Shown: positions 23,424 through 32,329 of the stretch, piece after piece
Layout: every line of letters starts with the position of its first letter
Position numbering within the stretch: the first letter of the stretch is position 1
Source: Microcaldota archaeon
GTDB lineage: Archaea; Micrarchaeota; Micrarchaeia; Anstonellales; Bilamarchaeaceae
Reading direction: 5' to 3'
Assembly: GCA_023129075.1 (NCBI GenBank)
Contig: JAGMCT010000012.1
Span: 16,849-80,848, forward strand
DNA length: 64,000 nt
Program-made: the position numbers and the translations under genes
Notes under the pieces: generated by a model
What the model saw: the letters and a program-made list of their open reading frames with translations, nothing else
What the model was told of the DNA's origin: nothing
Database searches by the model: none

Positions 23424-25715
23424 ATGAATAAACTATTTCTCTTATTTCTTCTGTTTGTTTCGCTTTCCTTTTCAACATGGACAGATGCAGACTGCAAGTC
23501 TGCCTGTTCTGCAGAAGGGATGAAATTTACTGTATGGGTTATAGATGCAGACCCTGAACCCTGCGATGATGTGCAAAGAGCAGGCCCCAACTCTAACGGC
23601 CTTGTAACATTCTCATGCGCAGGTTCGGATGGAACCCTTGTATTTAAGTGCGGATGCTATACCCAGTGTGCGGACGGACTGGACAATGACGGCGGTGGAA
23701 AAACAGACCTTGAAGACCCCGGCTGTGAAGATAAGAAGGACAATGATGAAACCTCTGAATGCCAGGATGGAATAGATAATGATGGAGGAGGAAAGATAGA
23801 TATGGAAGACCCAGGATGTTCAGACCCTGAGGATAATAATGAGATTTCCCAGTGCCAGGATGGAATAGATAATGATAATGGAGGAAAGATAGATATGGCC
23901 GATGCAGGGTGCACCGGTCCAGAAGATAATGATGAAATAGGGGAATGCCAAGACGGAAAGGATAATGACCTTGGAGGAAAGATAGATATGGATGACCCTG
24001 GTTGTTCTGACCCTGAAACCGATGCTGATGAAACCTCGGAATGCCAGGACGGTCTTGACAATGATAAGGACGGCAAGATAGACCTGGAGGATAACGGGTG
24101 CATGAATGAGGAAGATAATAGAGAAGAGCAGAAAATATGCAGGTTTTCAATCCTTATTACAGGAGGAATAGATGACATCAATAATGACCCTTTCTTTTGG
24201 AGAGAAACAGAAAAGAAATACGAAATTATTACAAAAAACTGGGGAACCTCTTCTGCAGATACCTACCTCCTTTATTTTAATGGAAGCATAAATAAAACCC
24301 ATAATGATGCAAGGATAGACGGCCCTGCAACCCTTGCACAGATAGAAAAGGTATTTGAGGAGATTGCAAAAAAGGCAAAGGAATGCACAGACAGGTGCGA
24401 CCATGTTGAGATAACTATTTTTGGAGGAAACCATGGAGCCGAAGACGGCATGCATTTATTCGGAGCTGAAAAGCTCTCCCCTGCAAAACTCAGGGAATTG
24501 ATACAAAAAATACAGAATACTGCGAATAAGGATAAGGCTTCTGTATGGCTTGATATGTCCCATTGTTATTCCGGCCTGTTTACTGAACTTTCTGATGTTG
24601 CGGATGGGGTTGCCGCTGCAGTAAGGCATAATGAAACCGCAGGCTACAATTCTACTCTGGAGATGTCTTTTCAATGGGAGTTTTCTGATGCTATGGCAAA
24701 GAACTTGACTTGGAAGGAATGCTTTGACCATGCAAAGAAAAAGATACATGATTGGGGATGGGATGATGAAACCGTTTATGTATGGAATGAAACCGAGCAT
24801 CCTCAGTACAACGGTACAGACCCTGTATGCGGAGACGGAAAGATATCCAAATCTGTTTTCTTTGGAAATAAAAGCGAGGAATGCGACCCTGGAGATGCTT
24901 CTAAGAATATTATCCCTAAAAACTGCCCTGAACACCTTCTCTGCCATGAGTGCAAGTGTGTTCCTATTCACCATTATTTGGACTGTGTAAATGGAACCTG
25001 CATTATGAAGACCTCTCCTGCGCCCACTGAGAACCATCCTTTATGCACAGAAGAAGGTGCAAACTGCATCCCTATTGAGGAGCTTTTGGATACTGATAAG
25101 GATGGAATACCAAATTCCGAGGATAACTGTCCTGAAATAACAAACCCTTCCCAATCCGACCTAGATGAGGACGGCATTGGGGATGTATGCGACCCCTGCC
25201 CCCATGATTTCTTCAATGATATAGATGGGGATGGGGTATGCGGTGATGTGGATAACTGCCCCTATATAAGCAATGAAAACCAAAAAGATGAGGATGGGGA
25301 TGGCTTTGGAGATGTCTGTGATATGTGCCCTGAGGATGTAATGAATGATATGGATTATGACAGCTACTGTGAAAGCGAGGACAACTGCCCGTATACATAC
25401 AATCCTTCCCAGTCTGACCTTGATGATGATGGTATAGGGGACCACTGCGACCTTATTCCTGTGGATTGCGAATTATTCTGCTATGAGGAAGGCTACCCTG
25501 AGGTTCTTGGAGAAGGGGTGTCAGAATACGAATGCATGGCTCTTGGAGAGGAATACGAATCCGTGGAATGCCATACTACCTGCATATACATTTACTATAA
25601 GCCCTGGCAATGGACCTCAAATTCCTACAGCTGCTGCTGCAGAAATATAGAATATTATGCTTGTGAAGACTGCCCAGGGGAGAATCCTATATGCCCGGAA
25701 TGCCCTGAAAAATAA
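23424..25715 (+). CDS. Secreted protein: calcium-binding repeats around a caspase-like domain
   Basis: 763 residues from the ATG at 23424 (GGGTGAT six nt upstream); the GTG at 23415 only adds three residues. A signal peptide (1-17) and a Cys-rich start are followed by about six C-x-D-G-x-D-N-D-x-G-G-K-x-D repeats (about 75-230). A caspase-like domain follows, with F-G-G-N-H-G-A-E-D-G (His337) and L-D-M-S-H-C-Y-S-G (Cys381). The end has thrombospondin type-3-like calcium repeats D-x-D-x-D-G-(I/F)-x-D-x-C-D. Cys residues are abundant, so the protein is expected to be disulfide-bonded outside the cell. Confidence 0.72.
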   Translation: MNKLFLLFLLFVSLSFSTWTDADCKSACSAEGMKFTVWVIDADPEPCDDVQRAGPNSNGLVTFSCAGSDGTLVFKCGCYTQCADGLDNDGGGKTDLEDPGCEDKKDNDETSECQDGIDNDGGGKIDMEDPGCSDPEDNNEISQCQDGIDNDNGGKIDMADAGCTGPEDNDEIGECQDGKDNDLGGKIDMDDPGCSDPETDADETSECQDGLDNDKDGKIDLEDNGCMNEEDNREEQKICRFSILITGGIDDINNDPFFWRETEKKYEIITKNWGTSSADTYLLYFNGSINKTHNDARIDGPATLAQIEKVFEEIAKKAKECTDRCDHVEITIFGGNHGAEDGMHLFGAEKLSPAKLRELIQKIQNTANKDKASVWLDMSHCYSGLFTELSDVADGVAAAVRHNETAGYNSTLEMSFQWEFSDAMAKNLTWKECFDHAKKKIHDWGWDDETVYVWNETEHPQYNGTDPVCGDGKISKSVFFGNKSEECDPGDASKNIIPKNCPEHLLCHECKCVPIHHYLDCVNGTCIMKTSPAPTENHPLCTEEGANCIPIEELLDTDKDGIPNSEDNCPEITNPSQSDLDEDGIGDVCDPCPHDFFNDIDGDGVCGDVDNCPYISNENQKDEDGDGFGDVCDMCPEDVMNDMDYDSYCESEDNCPYTYNPSQSDLDDDGIGDHCDLIPVDCELFCYEEGYPEVLGEGVSEYECMALGEEYESVECHTTCIYIYYKPWQWTSNSYSCCCRNIEYYACEDCPGENPICPECPEK

Positions 25716-25880
25716 TTCTATTTTATTTTATTTCTTTTTGCAAATTCTTCTATTTCTTTTCCTTTTCCATAATAAATTTAATGTATTTTCATTTAAATAT
25801 TTATGTTAGGCACCTGGTTTTCCAAGGAGATTGGAGCAAGTTTTTGAACTTAATGGAAAGATTTTTTAAAAGATTCAATT
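25716..25880 (+). promoter_or_regulatory. Intergenic T-rich terminator and promoter region
   Basis: The first part is T-rich (TTTTATTTTATTTC and similar) and probably ends transcription of the preceding gene. A CATTTAAATATT box near 25790-25801 and a TTTTTTAAAAG tract near 25862 could both serve the following gene, but neither sits cleanly 25 nt from its ATG at 25881, so a short leader from the first box is more likely. Confidence 0.4.
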
Positions 25881-26843
25881 ATGAATTCAATTAGTGGTTT
25901 TATGGTAACAGTCGCTACAAATGATTTTGGGTTGTTGTGTCTTGGGATTTTTGTTTTTGCGATTATTATTCTTTTCCTCTACAGCAAATTCCAGGGAGAA
26001 CAAAGGAAAAAACTATTAAAGTCAATAAAAGCAGGGGGAGAAGCATCCAAAAGCGAAGGTTCCCCGGTTCTTTTACTGGGAGAAACCGCAGACCCTGTGT
26101 ACGAACTTCCCTCTACAGGTGAAAAATGCGCATTCTATGCTGTTCGTATTCTCTCAAAGAAAACAGGAGTTAAAAAAGACTACTCATTTAGTGTAGGAAC
26201 CAGTGTCGCTGGAATTCCCATCGGAAAGAGATTCCAGAAGGGAATGTTGAAAGGTTTTGAAACCTCAAAGATTAGCGGAAACTTCACTATTCTTTCCCCT
26301 GAAAGAAACAAATACCTTGTTGATGTTGAGGGTTATTTCGATTCAATGCTTACAGGAATGAAAGCATTTGTTGAGCCTGCCGTTGACATTGCCACAAAAT
26401 ACACAATGGAAGATATAAAGAATGTTGATAAATCAGCAGAAATGGGAAAAATCAGCAAGGTCACCAAATCCCTGCTTGGTGCAGTTTTCGGCAACCGGGT
26501 TTCAAAATCAGTCTCAAAAAGAAGAAGCAAGATTCTGATAAAAAGCGAAAGCACAACCACCATTGCTGGAATTAATGCCTCAAGCAATGTAGACATCAAG
26601 GTGAGTGAATATATCGTTGGGCAGAACACCCCTGATGGAATTATGAAAATGCTGGAAGAAAAAGGAATCCTGAATGTTCTTGCAGAAACAGGAGATGAGA
26701 TTTATGTGCTGGAAACCTATATTCCTCTGCATAAAAAGGTTTATGTTGCAGGAACCTACACAGTAAAAGATGGAAAGGAAACTATAGCCATGAAAGACTC
26801 CAAGGTTCTTCTTTCTGTTTCCTATAATGATCCAAGTGTGTAA
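25881..26843 (+). CDS. Membrane protein with GIDE/MUL1-like domain
   Basis: 320 residues. One N-terminal membrane helix (about 15-37) is followed by a basic stretch and a soluble domain. Features are L-L-L-G-E-T-A-D-P-V-Y-E-L-P-S-T-G-E-K-C near the start and E-T-Y-I-P-L-H-K-K-V-Y-V-A-G-T-Y-T-V near the end, resembling the GIDE (E3 ubiquitin-ligase-associated) domain of mitochondrial MUL1 and bacterial homologues, which remodel membrane proteins. No RING finger is present. An archaeal role is unknown; a 130-residue insertion between the two motifs is unlike typical members. Confidence 0.55.
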   Translation: MNSISGFMVTVATNDFGLLCLGIFVFAIIILFLYSKFQGEQRKKLLKSIKAGGEASKSEGSPVLLLGETADPVYELPSTGEKCAFYAVRILSKKTGVKKDYSFSVGTSVAGIPIGKRFQKGMLKGFETSKISGNFTILSPERNKYLVDVEGYFDSMLTGMKAFVEPAVDIATKYTMEDIKNVDKSAEMGKISKVTKSLLGAVFGNRVSKSVSKRRSKILIKSESTTTIAGINASSNVDIKVSEYIVGQNTPDGIMKMLEEKGILNVLAETGDEIYVLETYIPLHKKVYVAGTYTVKDGKETIAMKDSKVLLSVSYNDPSV

Positions 26844-26918
26844 TCTCTCTTATGCTGAATCTTTCTCTTCAGCAAAACCGAGCAAGGTTTTTAATGATTA
26901 GTAATTAAGGTGTATAAT

Positions 26919-27305
26919 ATGGTAGACATATTGGGGTGGAATGACCCTTTAATTCAGGTCTCAGAGAAAAAATATGAACGTATTTCAGGGGTCCTGTGGA
27001 AGATATCCAATATTTCATTAAGGTTTTTCTGGATATTCTTAGCGGTTTCATTTTTGGTGCTGTCTGCAGCTATTCTTCTCTGGTTATTGATACCTGGAAT
27101 CCCCCCTATAGTTGGAAACCTGTTTACCCTGCCCTTATTCGGCTCTCTTTCTATTGCTTTCCTTTGTTTTGGCATATACAACCTTTCAATGGTTATATTT
27201 GCAATAGCAGCAAAGGATTATCTCTGGGCTGTAGGGATTTTCATATTCTCCCTTTCATGGCTGTATAAGTTTATTAAAGGAGGAAAACTGAAAAAAGAGA
27301 CTTAA
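26919..27305 (+). CDS. Small integral membrane protein
   Basis: 128 residues from the ATG at 26919, which has AAGGTG six nt upstream; the GTG at 26910 overlaps that site and is less likely. A polar N-terminus of about 32 residues (start M-V-D-I-L-G-W-N-D) is followed by three membrane helices (about 35-65, 68-95, 98-118) and a basic tail ending K-G-G-K-L-K-K-E-T, which suggests a cytoplasmic C-terminus. No family recognised. Confidence 0.55.
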   Translation: MVDILGWNDPLIQVSEKKYERISGVLWKISNISLRFFWIFLAVSFLVLSAAILLWLLIPGIPPIVGNLFTLPLFGSLSIAFLCFGIYNLSMVIFAIAAKDYLWAVGIFIFSLSWLYKFIKGGKLKKET

Positions 27306-27382
27306 TTTATTTGTTTTTTATACACATGCATCTGCTCAAGATAAGAAAAGGATTTTAAATTCTCTCTATTCTATTTATTTTT

Positions 27383-27766
27383 ATGCTTCCAATAAAACCA
27401 AACTTCTTTCTTTTTGATCCTAAAGGCAGGAAAATAAACACCGAATTAGAATATACTCCTGAATCCCTTAAGAATAAGATGCAGAAGTATTCCTTTGCAG
27501 GGATGATGGAGAAATCAGTTGCTTTTTGTTGCGCCTCTGTCCACACCGACAGCGACCCCAAAGAGAAAACCCTTAAGATTAGGGAAGAACTCTCCCCAAT
27601 TATAGGCATGAAAGCCTATTCTCCCCCTATAAATAATCTTGGAGAAATAGCACCCAAAAAAGAAACCCTTCATTTTGAAAACAAAAATTTACCCGGCTTT
27701 ATGATTACCGCTATTGATAAAAGGGATAAAGAGATATTCAAAAGGATGACTGAAAACCTGCGTTAA
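27383..27766 (+). CDS. Hypothetical small protein
   Basis: 127 residues, soluble. It begins M-L-P-I-K-P-N-F-F-L-F-D-P-K-G and includes F-A-G-M-M-E-K-S-V-A-F-C-C-A-S-V-H-T-D. No match to a known family. An ATTTTAAAT box at about 27353-27361 lies 25 nt before the ATG and supports expression as a leaderless single gene. Confidence 0.5.
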   Translation: MLPIKPNFFLFDPKGRKINTELEYTPESLKNKMQKYSFAGMMEKSVAFCCASVHTDSDPKEKTLKIREELSPIIGMKAYSPPINNLGEIAPKKETLHFENKNLPGFMITAIDKRDKEIFKRMTENLR

Positions 27767-27930
27767 TCAATATTCCATCTGCTTATTCCACAATTCTCAG
27801 GTGATTACATTTCCAATATTTTGTAGTCACCTTGTTATGATACATTTAGTTCAACACTCTGAACGAAATGCAACTCTCATTCAACCCAAAAAATAGAAAG
27901 CATTATAAAAATAGGTTATTCAATAAAATC

Positions 27931-29841
27931 ATGAAAAAATTATTCTTTATATTTCTGGTTTTTCTTTTAGTTTCTGCTGTTTCTGCAACTGCTCTTGAAC
28001 TGGCCGAATGCTATGTTCAGTGCCAGGAAGAATATGATTCGTATGTTTCTGAGGCTGAAAGAATGGCCTCTCAGGGACTATACACTGAACATCTGACTTA
28101 CGGCGGTACATGTCCAAGGGTAAGTACGTATGGAGGTTCCGGCCCATACAGCAACATTGCTAAATGTGTTGCTGTTCAGCAAATCTGTATTGCTGAGGGC
28201 TCAGCAGACTGCCAGGCGTTACTGCAAACCTGCTGTCTTGAGGAAGCAAAACTCACTGCAAGCAAGACGTTCAGCAACTGTAATGCTAATTGTGATTACA
28301 ATTACCCAGGGGATGTTCCTGATACTGTCCCTGAAGAAGATCTCTATGAAGGTTTCTGTAAAAATTGCTGTATAGGTGATACATACTATTATAATGGAGA
28401 ATATAGTCCTGAGGTGGGGATGTGTGCATACTCCGGCACCCAGCAGTGCCAGTATGGATGCAGTGATGAACTAGGCTGTTTAGAAGAAGCACCCGCAAGT
28501 GATAAGTGCGAAGCTGTTTACTGCCCTGAATATTATTGTGAATACAGCACCTATTATTATGACGGCTATTGTGATTCCAGTGATGGACAGTGTTATTATT
28601 ACTCCTTTGAGTGTGATTATGGCTGTGACCCTGCAACAAACCAGTGCAAACAGCCAGAGGTTAATACCCTTGCTCCTAATGTTGAGGTAAGTATTTCTCC
28701 TTCATCGGTTGTTCTTAAAGACGGTCTTAATGCTGCAGATATTCTTATTACTGTTATTGGTTCAGATGGGCCTGTTTCCGGGGCAAAGGTCCACATAAGG
28801 GTAACTGACCCTGAATTTACAGGAGTTTTGGGAAGCTGGGGTTTTGTTGATGTTGTAAGATATACTGATGCTTCAGGAACCACAAGCGGAAAACTTACAC
28901 TTCCTGAAATAACTAAGATAAAAAGCATCTATTGGGATGAATTCCCCTGCACTCTTGAAATCCAGGTTACTGTTTCAAAGCATGACGAACTGGAGGACTG
29001 GAGTGTGCAGGAATCCTCAAGCTTGGGAGTGAGTTCTCCTGCTCCAAAAATAACTGATGTAAGGATAGAACCAAGCCCTGCTTTAGCATTCTATACACAC
29101 AACGTTTTCATAACCATTGAGGATATGGATTCCACAGAATTTACTTATTTAGTAAGGAATTACGGGGGCAAATGGAAAGCCCATTCCAATGCTCTTGCAG
29201 GTGTAAACGAAAAGGTTTATGCCTTTAGTTCTACTCAACTAAATGAACTTATTCAATGGGAAAGCCCTGCAAGAGGCCTTTCCGAGGATGAGGTTATTAT
29301 GGCAAGGGCAATGGCTGGAAATTTAGAAGGGCTTGCAATAAACCTTGCTCTTACAGGAACTGAAGAAGCTTCCAAGAAGCTTGCTTTGAAATATGCAGGA
29401 AAAACCTTTGGAAAATACGCAGGAAACTTTGTTCCTATTGTTAATACAGGAAAATCCCTTTACGGCTTATATGGAAATGTAAAAAACCTTGGAGATGATG
29501 TTCTTGGAATAACTGAATCCCAGAGCTTTAAGGAGGGTGCATACAAAAGCATGGATTTTGTTTTGGAAGGGGGCAAAACCACTATTGGAGTGGTAACCCT
29601 TGCAGGCAAGCAGGTTCCTATTATAGGGGGGCTGGCAGGGCTTACACAGGACATGATTGATGCCCTTGTTGGAACCATGCAGGCAAAACTGAATGATTTA
29701 GCAGGAAGCGAAAGAATAAGGAATGCTGAAGCGCTTACTGCAGATTATGCTTTCAGCATTGTTGTAAAGGATTCGGATGGATTCCGTGATGAGTATTTCT
29801 ATGAATACCAGATGGAATATCTGGGCTTTAAGGAGGGTTAA
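27931..29841 (+). CDS. Secreted Cys- and Tyr-rich protein with Ig-like domain
   Basis: 636 residues from the ATG at 27931; an ATTATAAAAAT box at 27902-27912 lies about 25 nt upstream and the signal peptide M-K-K-L-F-F-I-F-L-V-F begins there, so the longer frame is rejected. The first 240 residues are Cys-rich with C-x-Y-x-C-x and Y-Y-Y clusters, suggesting many disulfides. A beta-rich Ig-like domain follows (about 245-360, V-S-I-S-P-S-S-V-V-L-K-D-G), and the C-terminal third is helical and Ala/Gly-rich. The next gene starts one base after its stop. Confidence 0.65.
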   Translation: MKKLFFIFLVFLLVSAVSATALELAECYVQCQEEYDSYVSEAERMASQGLYTEHLTYGGTCPRVSTYGGSGPYSNIAKCVAVQQICIAEGSADCQALLQTCCLEEAKLTASKTFSNCNANCDYNYPGDVPDTVPEEDLYEGFCKNCCIGDTYYYNGEYSPEVGMCAYSGTQQCQYGCSDELGCLEEAPASDKCEAVYCPEYYCEYSTYYYDGYCDSSDGQCYYYSFECDYGCDPATNQCKQPEVNTLAPNVEVSISPSSVVLKDGLNAADILITVIGSDGPVSGAKVHIRVTDPEFTGVLGSWGFVDVVRYTDASGTTSGKLTLPEITKIKSIYWDEFPCTLEIQVTVSKHDELEDWSVQESSSLGVSSPAPKITDVRIEPSPALAFYTHNVFITIEDMDSTEFTYLVRNYGGKWKAHSNALAGVNEKVYAFSSTQLNELIQWESPARGLSEDEVIMARAMAGNLEGLAINLALTGTEEASKKLALKYAGKTFGKYAGNFVPIVNTGKSLYGLYGNVKNLGDDVLGITESQSFKEGAYKSMDFVLEGGKTTIGVVTLAGKQVPIIGGLAGLTQDMIDALVGTMQAKLNDLAGSERIRNAEALTADYAFSIVVKDSDGFRDEYFYEYQMEYLGFKEG

Positions 29842-29842
29842 C

Positions 29843-30550
29843 ATGAAAAGAATGATTTTTGTTTTACTGCTGTTTGGTTTCTTTTTTGCAAATACTGTTG
29901 GTGATACGGTTAACGGCTATTACCTGGCCTCATATAATGAGGATATAGATGTATATATGGGTTATATGGATGTTTTGGATTTAACTGATGAAGAGGTCCA
30001 GACAACAAGAGAATTAACCCTTGGAATCTTCTCTGCTTATAATACTGAAGAATATATGGTGACTGATTTGGAGCATGTAGTTGACGGGAAGTATGCCCTT
30101 GCCCAGTATGAATTATATGCAAAGATTTCAGGAGCAGAGAGTGTAGAATATACCCTTGATTATGTAATGCTTCTGCACAACATTATGGGAGACTGGAAGA
30201 TAGTTTTTGTAATGCCTTTGGATGACTACCTTGAATCCTCCAACCAGATACAGATTATGGCTATTGCAGATGATATGCTTGAGACCGAGCATGAAGCCTA
30301 TCAGGAAGAACCTTCTGAAGACCCAGTTGTTTACTTTGATGATGAGCCCATGAGCGACTTAGAGTATGAGCTTGATGACAGCTTATATTCCTGCACCACG
30401 GATGCTTACTGCCAGAAGAACAACCTTGGAAATGTTTGTGCAGCAGGCACCTGCGCCTTTGCCCAGCTTCCTGATGATAGATTTTCTGGCTGCTGCGGTT
30501 CTATATTTATATTATTGGGGGTCCTGGTTTTTGCTGTCCTAAAGAACTAG
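29843..30550 (+). CDS. Secreted or membrane-anchored acidic protein
   Basis: 235 residues from the ATG at 29843, which has AAGGAGGG upstream and starts one base after the preceding stop; a longer frame inside the upstream gene is rejected. A signal peptide (1-19) leads to an acidic domain rich in Asp, Glu and Tyr, then a Cys cluster (C-T-T-D-A-Y-C-Q-K-N-N and V-C-A-A-G-T-C) and a C-terminal hydrophobic anchor I-F-I-L-L-G-V-L-V-F-A-V. It forms an obvious pair with the large Cys-rich protein. Its tail arrangement recalls the small gene at 31945. Confidence 0.6.
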   Translation: MKRMIFVLLLFGFFFANTVGDTVNGYYLASYNEDIDVYMGYMDVLDLTDEEVQTTRELTLGIFSAYNTEEYMVTDLEHVVDGKYALAQYELYAKISGAESVEYTLDYVMLLHNIMGDWKIVFVMPLDDYLESSNQIQIMAIADDMLETEHEAYQEEPSEDPVVYFDDEPMSDLEYELDDSLYSCTTDAYCQKNNLGNVCAAGTCAFAQLPDDRFSGCCGSIFILLGVLVFAVLKN

Positions 30551-30584
30551 GTTTATATCCCTTTCTTTATTATACCTTATTTCT

Positions 30585-31463
30585 ATGTTTATTGCTGTTC
30601 TTTCAGATAAACCTGATTCAAGAAAAGACCTTTGCAGAGCTATTGGAAAGAAAACCGGGGAGGGAGATATTAGCTTTTATTCCTCTAATTTCCAGGGGGT
30701 TATCCGCACCCTTGTTGAACCCTCTCTTTATCCAGATAAACTCCAGCCTCTGTTATATACACTCTCTATTGCAGACTATGTTATTCTTATTGTTGAAGAG
30801 CTTAATCCTTATATTGGAGAGATAATCGTTGCACTTGACTCCTTAAAAAAAGAAAATGGAGCTATTCTTTCCCAGATTGAACTGCCTGTTAAAGGAACAG
30901 TATTGGAAAATTACAAAAGAATCTCATCTTCTGAAGAAGCAAAACAGGAGGTCCTTTCTCTTCAGGATTCTTTGGATGAAGAGAAAACAATTGCACTTGT
31001 AGATGGAGCATTCCAGGTAAAGAGTGTAGGAAATGTAGCATTGGGTGCAGTAAAATCCGGTGTTATAAAGAAACATGATAAATTGATGTTTTTTCCTTTA
31101 AATTCAGAGATAGAGATAAAGACCATCCAATTAAATGACAAGGACGTAAATGAGGTTTCTGCCGGAGGAAGATTTGGAATATGCTATAAGGGGGACCCCA
31201 TTGAACGCGGAATCCTTTCTTCTTTATCCTTTCTTCTGGCTGATAAGATACCAGGAACCTTTTCCAAATCACAATTCTATACTAATGAGATTCCAAAGAA
31301 GATTCATGTTTATTCCAATTTTCAATTTGTAGGAGGAGATATTTCTAGTTCAGTTCTTTCTTTGGAAAAACCCCTTGCTTATACTGTAGATGATAGGATA
31401 TTGATTCTGGACCCTGGCAATAAAAAATTAAGGATTTGCGGTGTTTTTTTCCCAAAAACCTAA
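30585..31463 (+). CDS. EF-Tu/SelB-like protein with degenerate GTPase domain
   Basis: 292 residues. Residues about 137-215 match domain 2 of translation GTPases (V-D-G-A-F-Q-V-K-S-V-G-N-V-A-L-G-A-V-K-S-G and G-D-P-I-E-R-G), and a domain-3-like beta region follows. The N-terminal 120 residues have the size and strand pattern of the G domain (A-D-Y-V-I-L-I-V fits strand beta-4), but there is no P-loop G-x-x-x-x-G-K-S/T and no D-x-x-G, so GTP binding is doubtful. Related pseudo-GTPases are often labelled SelB in archaea. Role unknown, perhaps ribosome-associated. Confidence 0.65.
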   Translation: MFIAVLSDKPDSRKDLCRAIGKKTGEGDISFYSSNFQGVIRTLVEPSLYPDKLQPLLYTLSIADYVILIVEELNPYIGEIIVALDSLKKENGAILSQIELPVKGTVLENYKRISSSEEAKQEVLSLQDSLDEEKTIALVDGAFQVKSVGNVALGAVKSGVIKKHDKLMFFPLNSEIEIKTIQLNDKDVNEVSAGGRFGICYKGDPIERGILSSLSFLLADKIPGTFSKSQFYTNEIPKKIHVYSNFQFVGGDISSSVLSLEKPLAYTVDDRILILDPGNKKLRICGVFFPKT

Positions 31464-31480
31464 TTTCTGAAAAAAGAAAG

Positions 31481-31528
31481 ATATAAAAAAGTATATGGAG
31501 TATTACTAGATTATTAATTGGTGAAAAA
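31481..31528 (+). promoter_or_regulatory. Promoter and leader of cold-shock gene 1
   Basis: ATATAAAAAA at 31481-31490 is followed by a leader with the GGTGA site at 31520-31524 and the ATG at 31529. The same arrangement, with closely similar sequence, precedes the second copy (32281-32329), so the leader was duplicated with the gene and may be part of its control. Confidence 0.55.
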
Positions 31529-31723
31529 ATGACAGAAGGAACAGTAAAATTTTATAACGACATGAAAAAATTCGGTTTTATTGCCGGAGACGACGGAAAA
31601 GAGTATTTCGTACACGAGACTGGACTCAAGGAGGGAACATCCCTTGCTGAGGGTGACAAGGTTAAATTTGAAGTCGTAGAAGGAGACAAAGGACCAAAAG
31701 CAGAACAAGTTGAAAAAATCTGA
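31529..31723 (+). CDS. Cold-shock domain protein (copy 1)
   Basis: 64 residues, a single cold-shock domain. The RNA-binding motifs K-K-F-G-F-I (RNP1) and Y-F-V-H (RNP2) are present in the usual order after M-T-E-G-T-V-K-F-Y. Such proteins bind single-stranded RNA or DNA and act as RNA chaperones. They are common in bacteria and patchy in archaea. A near-identical copy lies 800 bp downstream, with only four substitutions (K14H, T31S, L39I, A40G). Confidence 0.93.
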   Translation: MTEGTVKFYNDMKKFGFIAGDDGKEYFVHETGLKEGTSLAEGDKVKFEVVEGDKGPKAEQVEKI

Positions 31724-31790
31724 TTTTTTTATGATTTTTTAATTTATTCTTTCTTTTTCTTTTTTTCTATTTTTTATAATTTTCTTATAA
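31724..31790 (+). terminator. T-rich terminator after cold-shock gene 1
   Basis: Repeated T-tracts of five to seven bases begin directly after the stop. The same sequence follows the second copy (32525 onward), so about 60 bp downstream of the gene was included in the duplication. Confidence 0.5.
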
Positions 31791-31793
31791 TCT

Positions 31794-31877
31794 TTCCTTT
31801 TCTAAAGGAAGCTTTTTCAACATTCTTTCCTTTTCTAAAGGAAGCTTTTTCAACATTCTTTCCTTTTCTAAAGGAAA
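31794..31877. repeat. Tandem 33-bp repeats, each with a 7-bp hairpin
   Basis: Two full and one partial copy start at 31794, 31827 and 31860 with a period of exactly 33 bp. Each contains TTCCTTT, a three-base TCT loop and AAAGGAA, which can pair as a 7-bp stem. The spacer after the first two copies is identical. They lie between the two cold-shock genes, just before the gene at 31945. Confidence 0.8.
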
Positions 31878-31944
31878 CTAAGAGATACCTTTATCAGAGA
31901 GCACAAACCCCAGACCTTAAAAACATTACATTTGAAGATTCATC

Positions 31945-32256
31945 ATGAAAAAATATCTTATCTTATTTCTGCTTCTGAGCGCGCCTTTATTTGCGGTTAC
32001 CTTAGAACAATGTGAAACAGAGTATATCTCCTGTATAAAGCAGTGCTGTCCTCTTGTAGATGGGGAATGGGATGAAAGTATACCGGACTGCGCTTATGAT
32101 GCCAACAAATATTCTGATGCTGATTTGCAGGAAATATGCGGACACTGTTTTGACAGCCACGATGCATGCCTGGAGCAGGCCCAGTCAGGGGAATGCTGTT
32201 TACCTATATCCATACTTGGATTTATTGGCCTTGGTTTATTTGTATTAAAAGGTTAG
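31945..32256 (+). CDS. Small secreted Cys-rich protein with C-terminal anchor
   Basis: 103 residues. A signal peptide (1-16) is followed by a compact Cys-rich core with C-x-x-x-Y-I-S-C-I-K-Q-C-C and C-G-H-C-F, then E-C-C and a C-terminal hydrophobic helix of about 17 residues ending with a single Lys. The order (Cys cluster, then short anchor) parallels the protein ending at 30550. It is inserted between the duplicated cold-shock genes. Function unknown. Confidence 0.6.
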   Translation: MKKYLILFLLLSAPLFAVTLEQCETEYISCIKQCCPLVDGEWDESIPDCAYDANKYSDADLQEICGHCFDSHDACLEQAQSGECCLPISILGFIGLGLFVLKG

Positions 32257-32329
32257 ATTCTGGTTTGGATGCAATAGAAAGATATAAAAAAACATAGGGA
32301 GTATAAAAGGATTATTAATTGGTGAAAAA

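Noticed and set aside
23644-24181. Long minus-strand open frames opposite the calcium-repeat protein
   Set aside because: They arise from the regular codon pattern of the Asp/Gly/Asn repeats on the other strand and have no start signals.
31794-31877. CRISPR-like array between the cold-shock genes
   Set aside because: The unit is 33 bp including its spacer, and the spacers are identical, so this is a plain tandem repeat.
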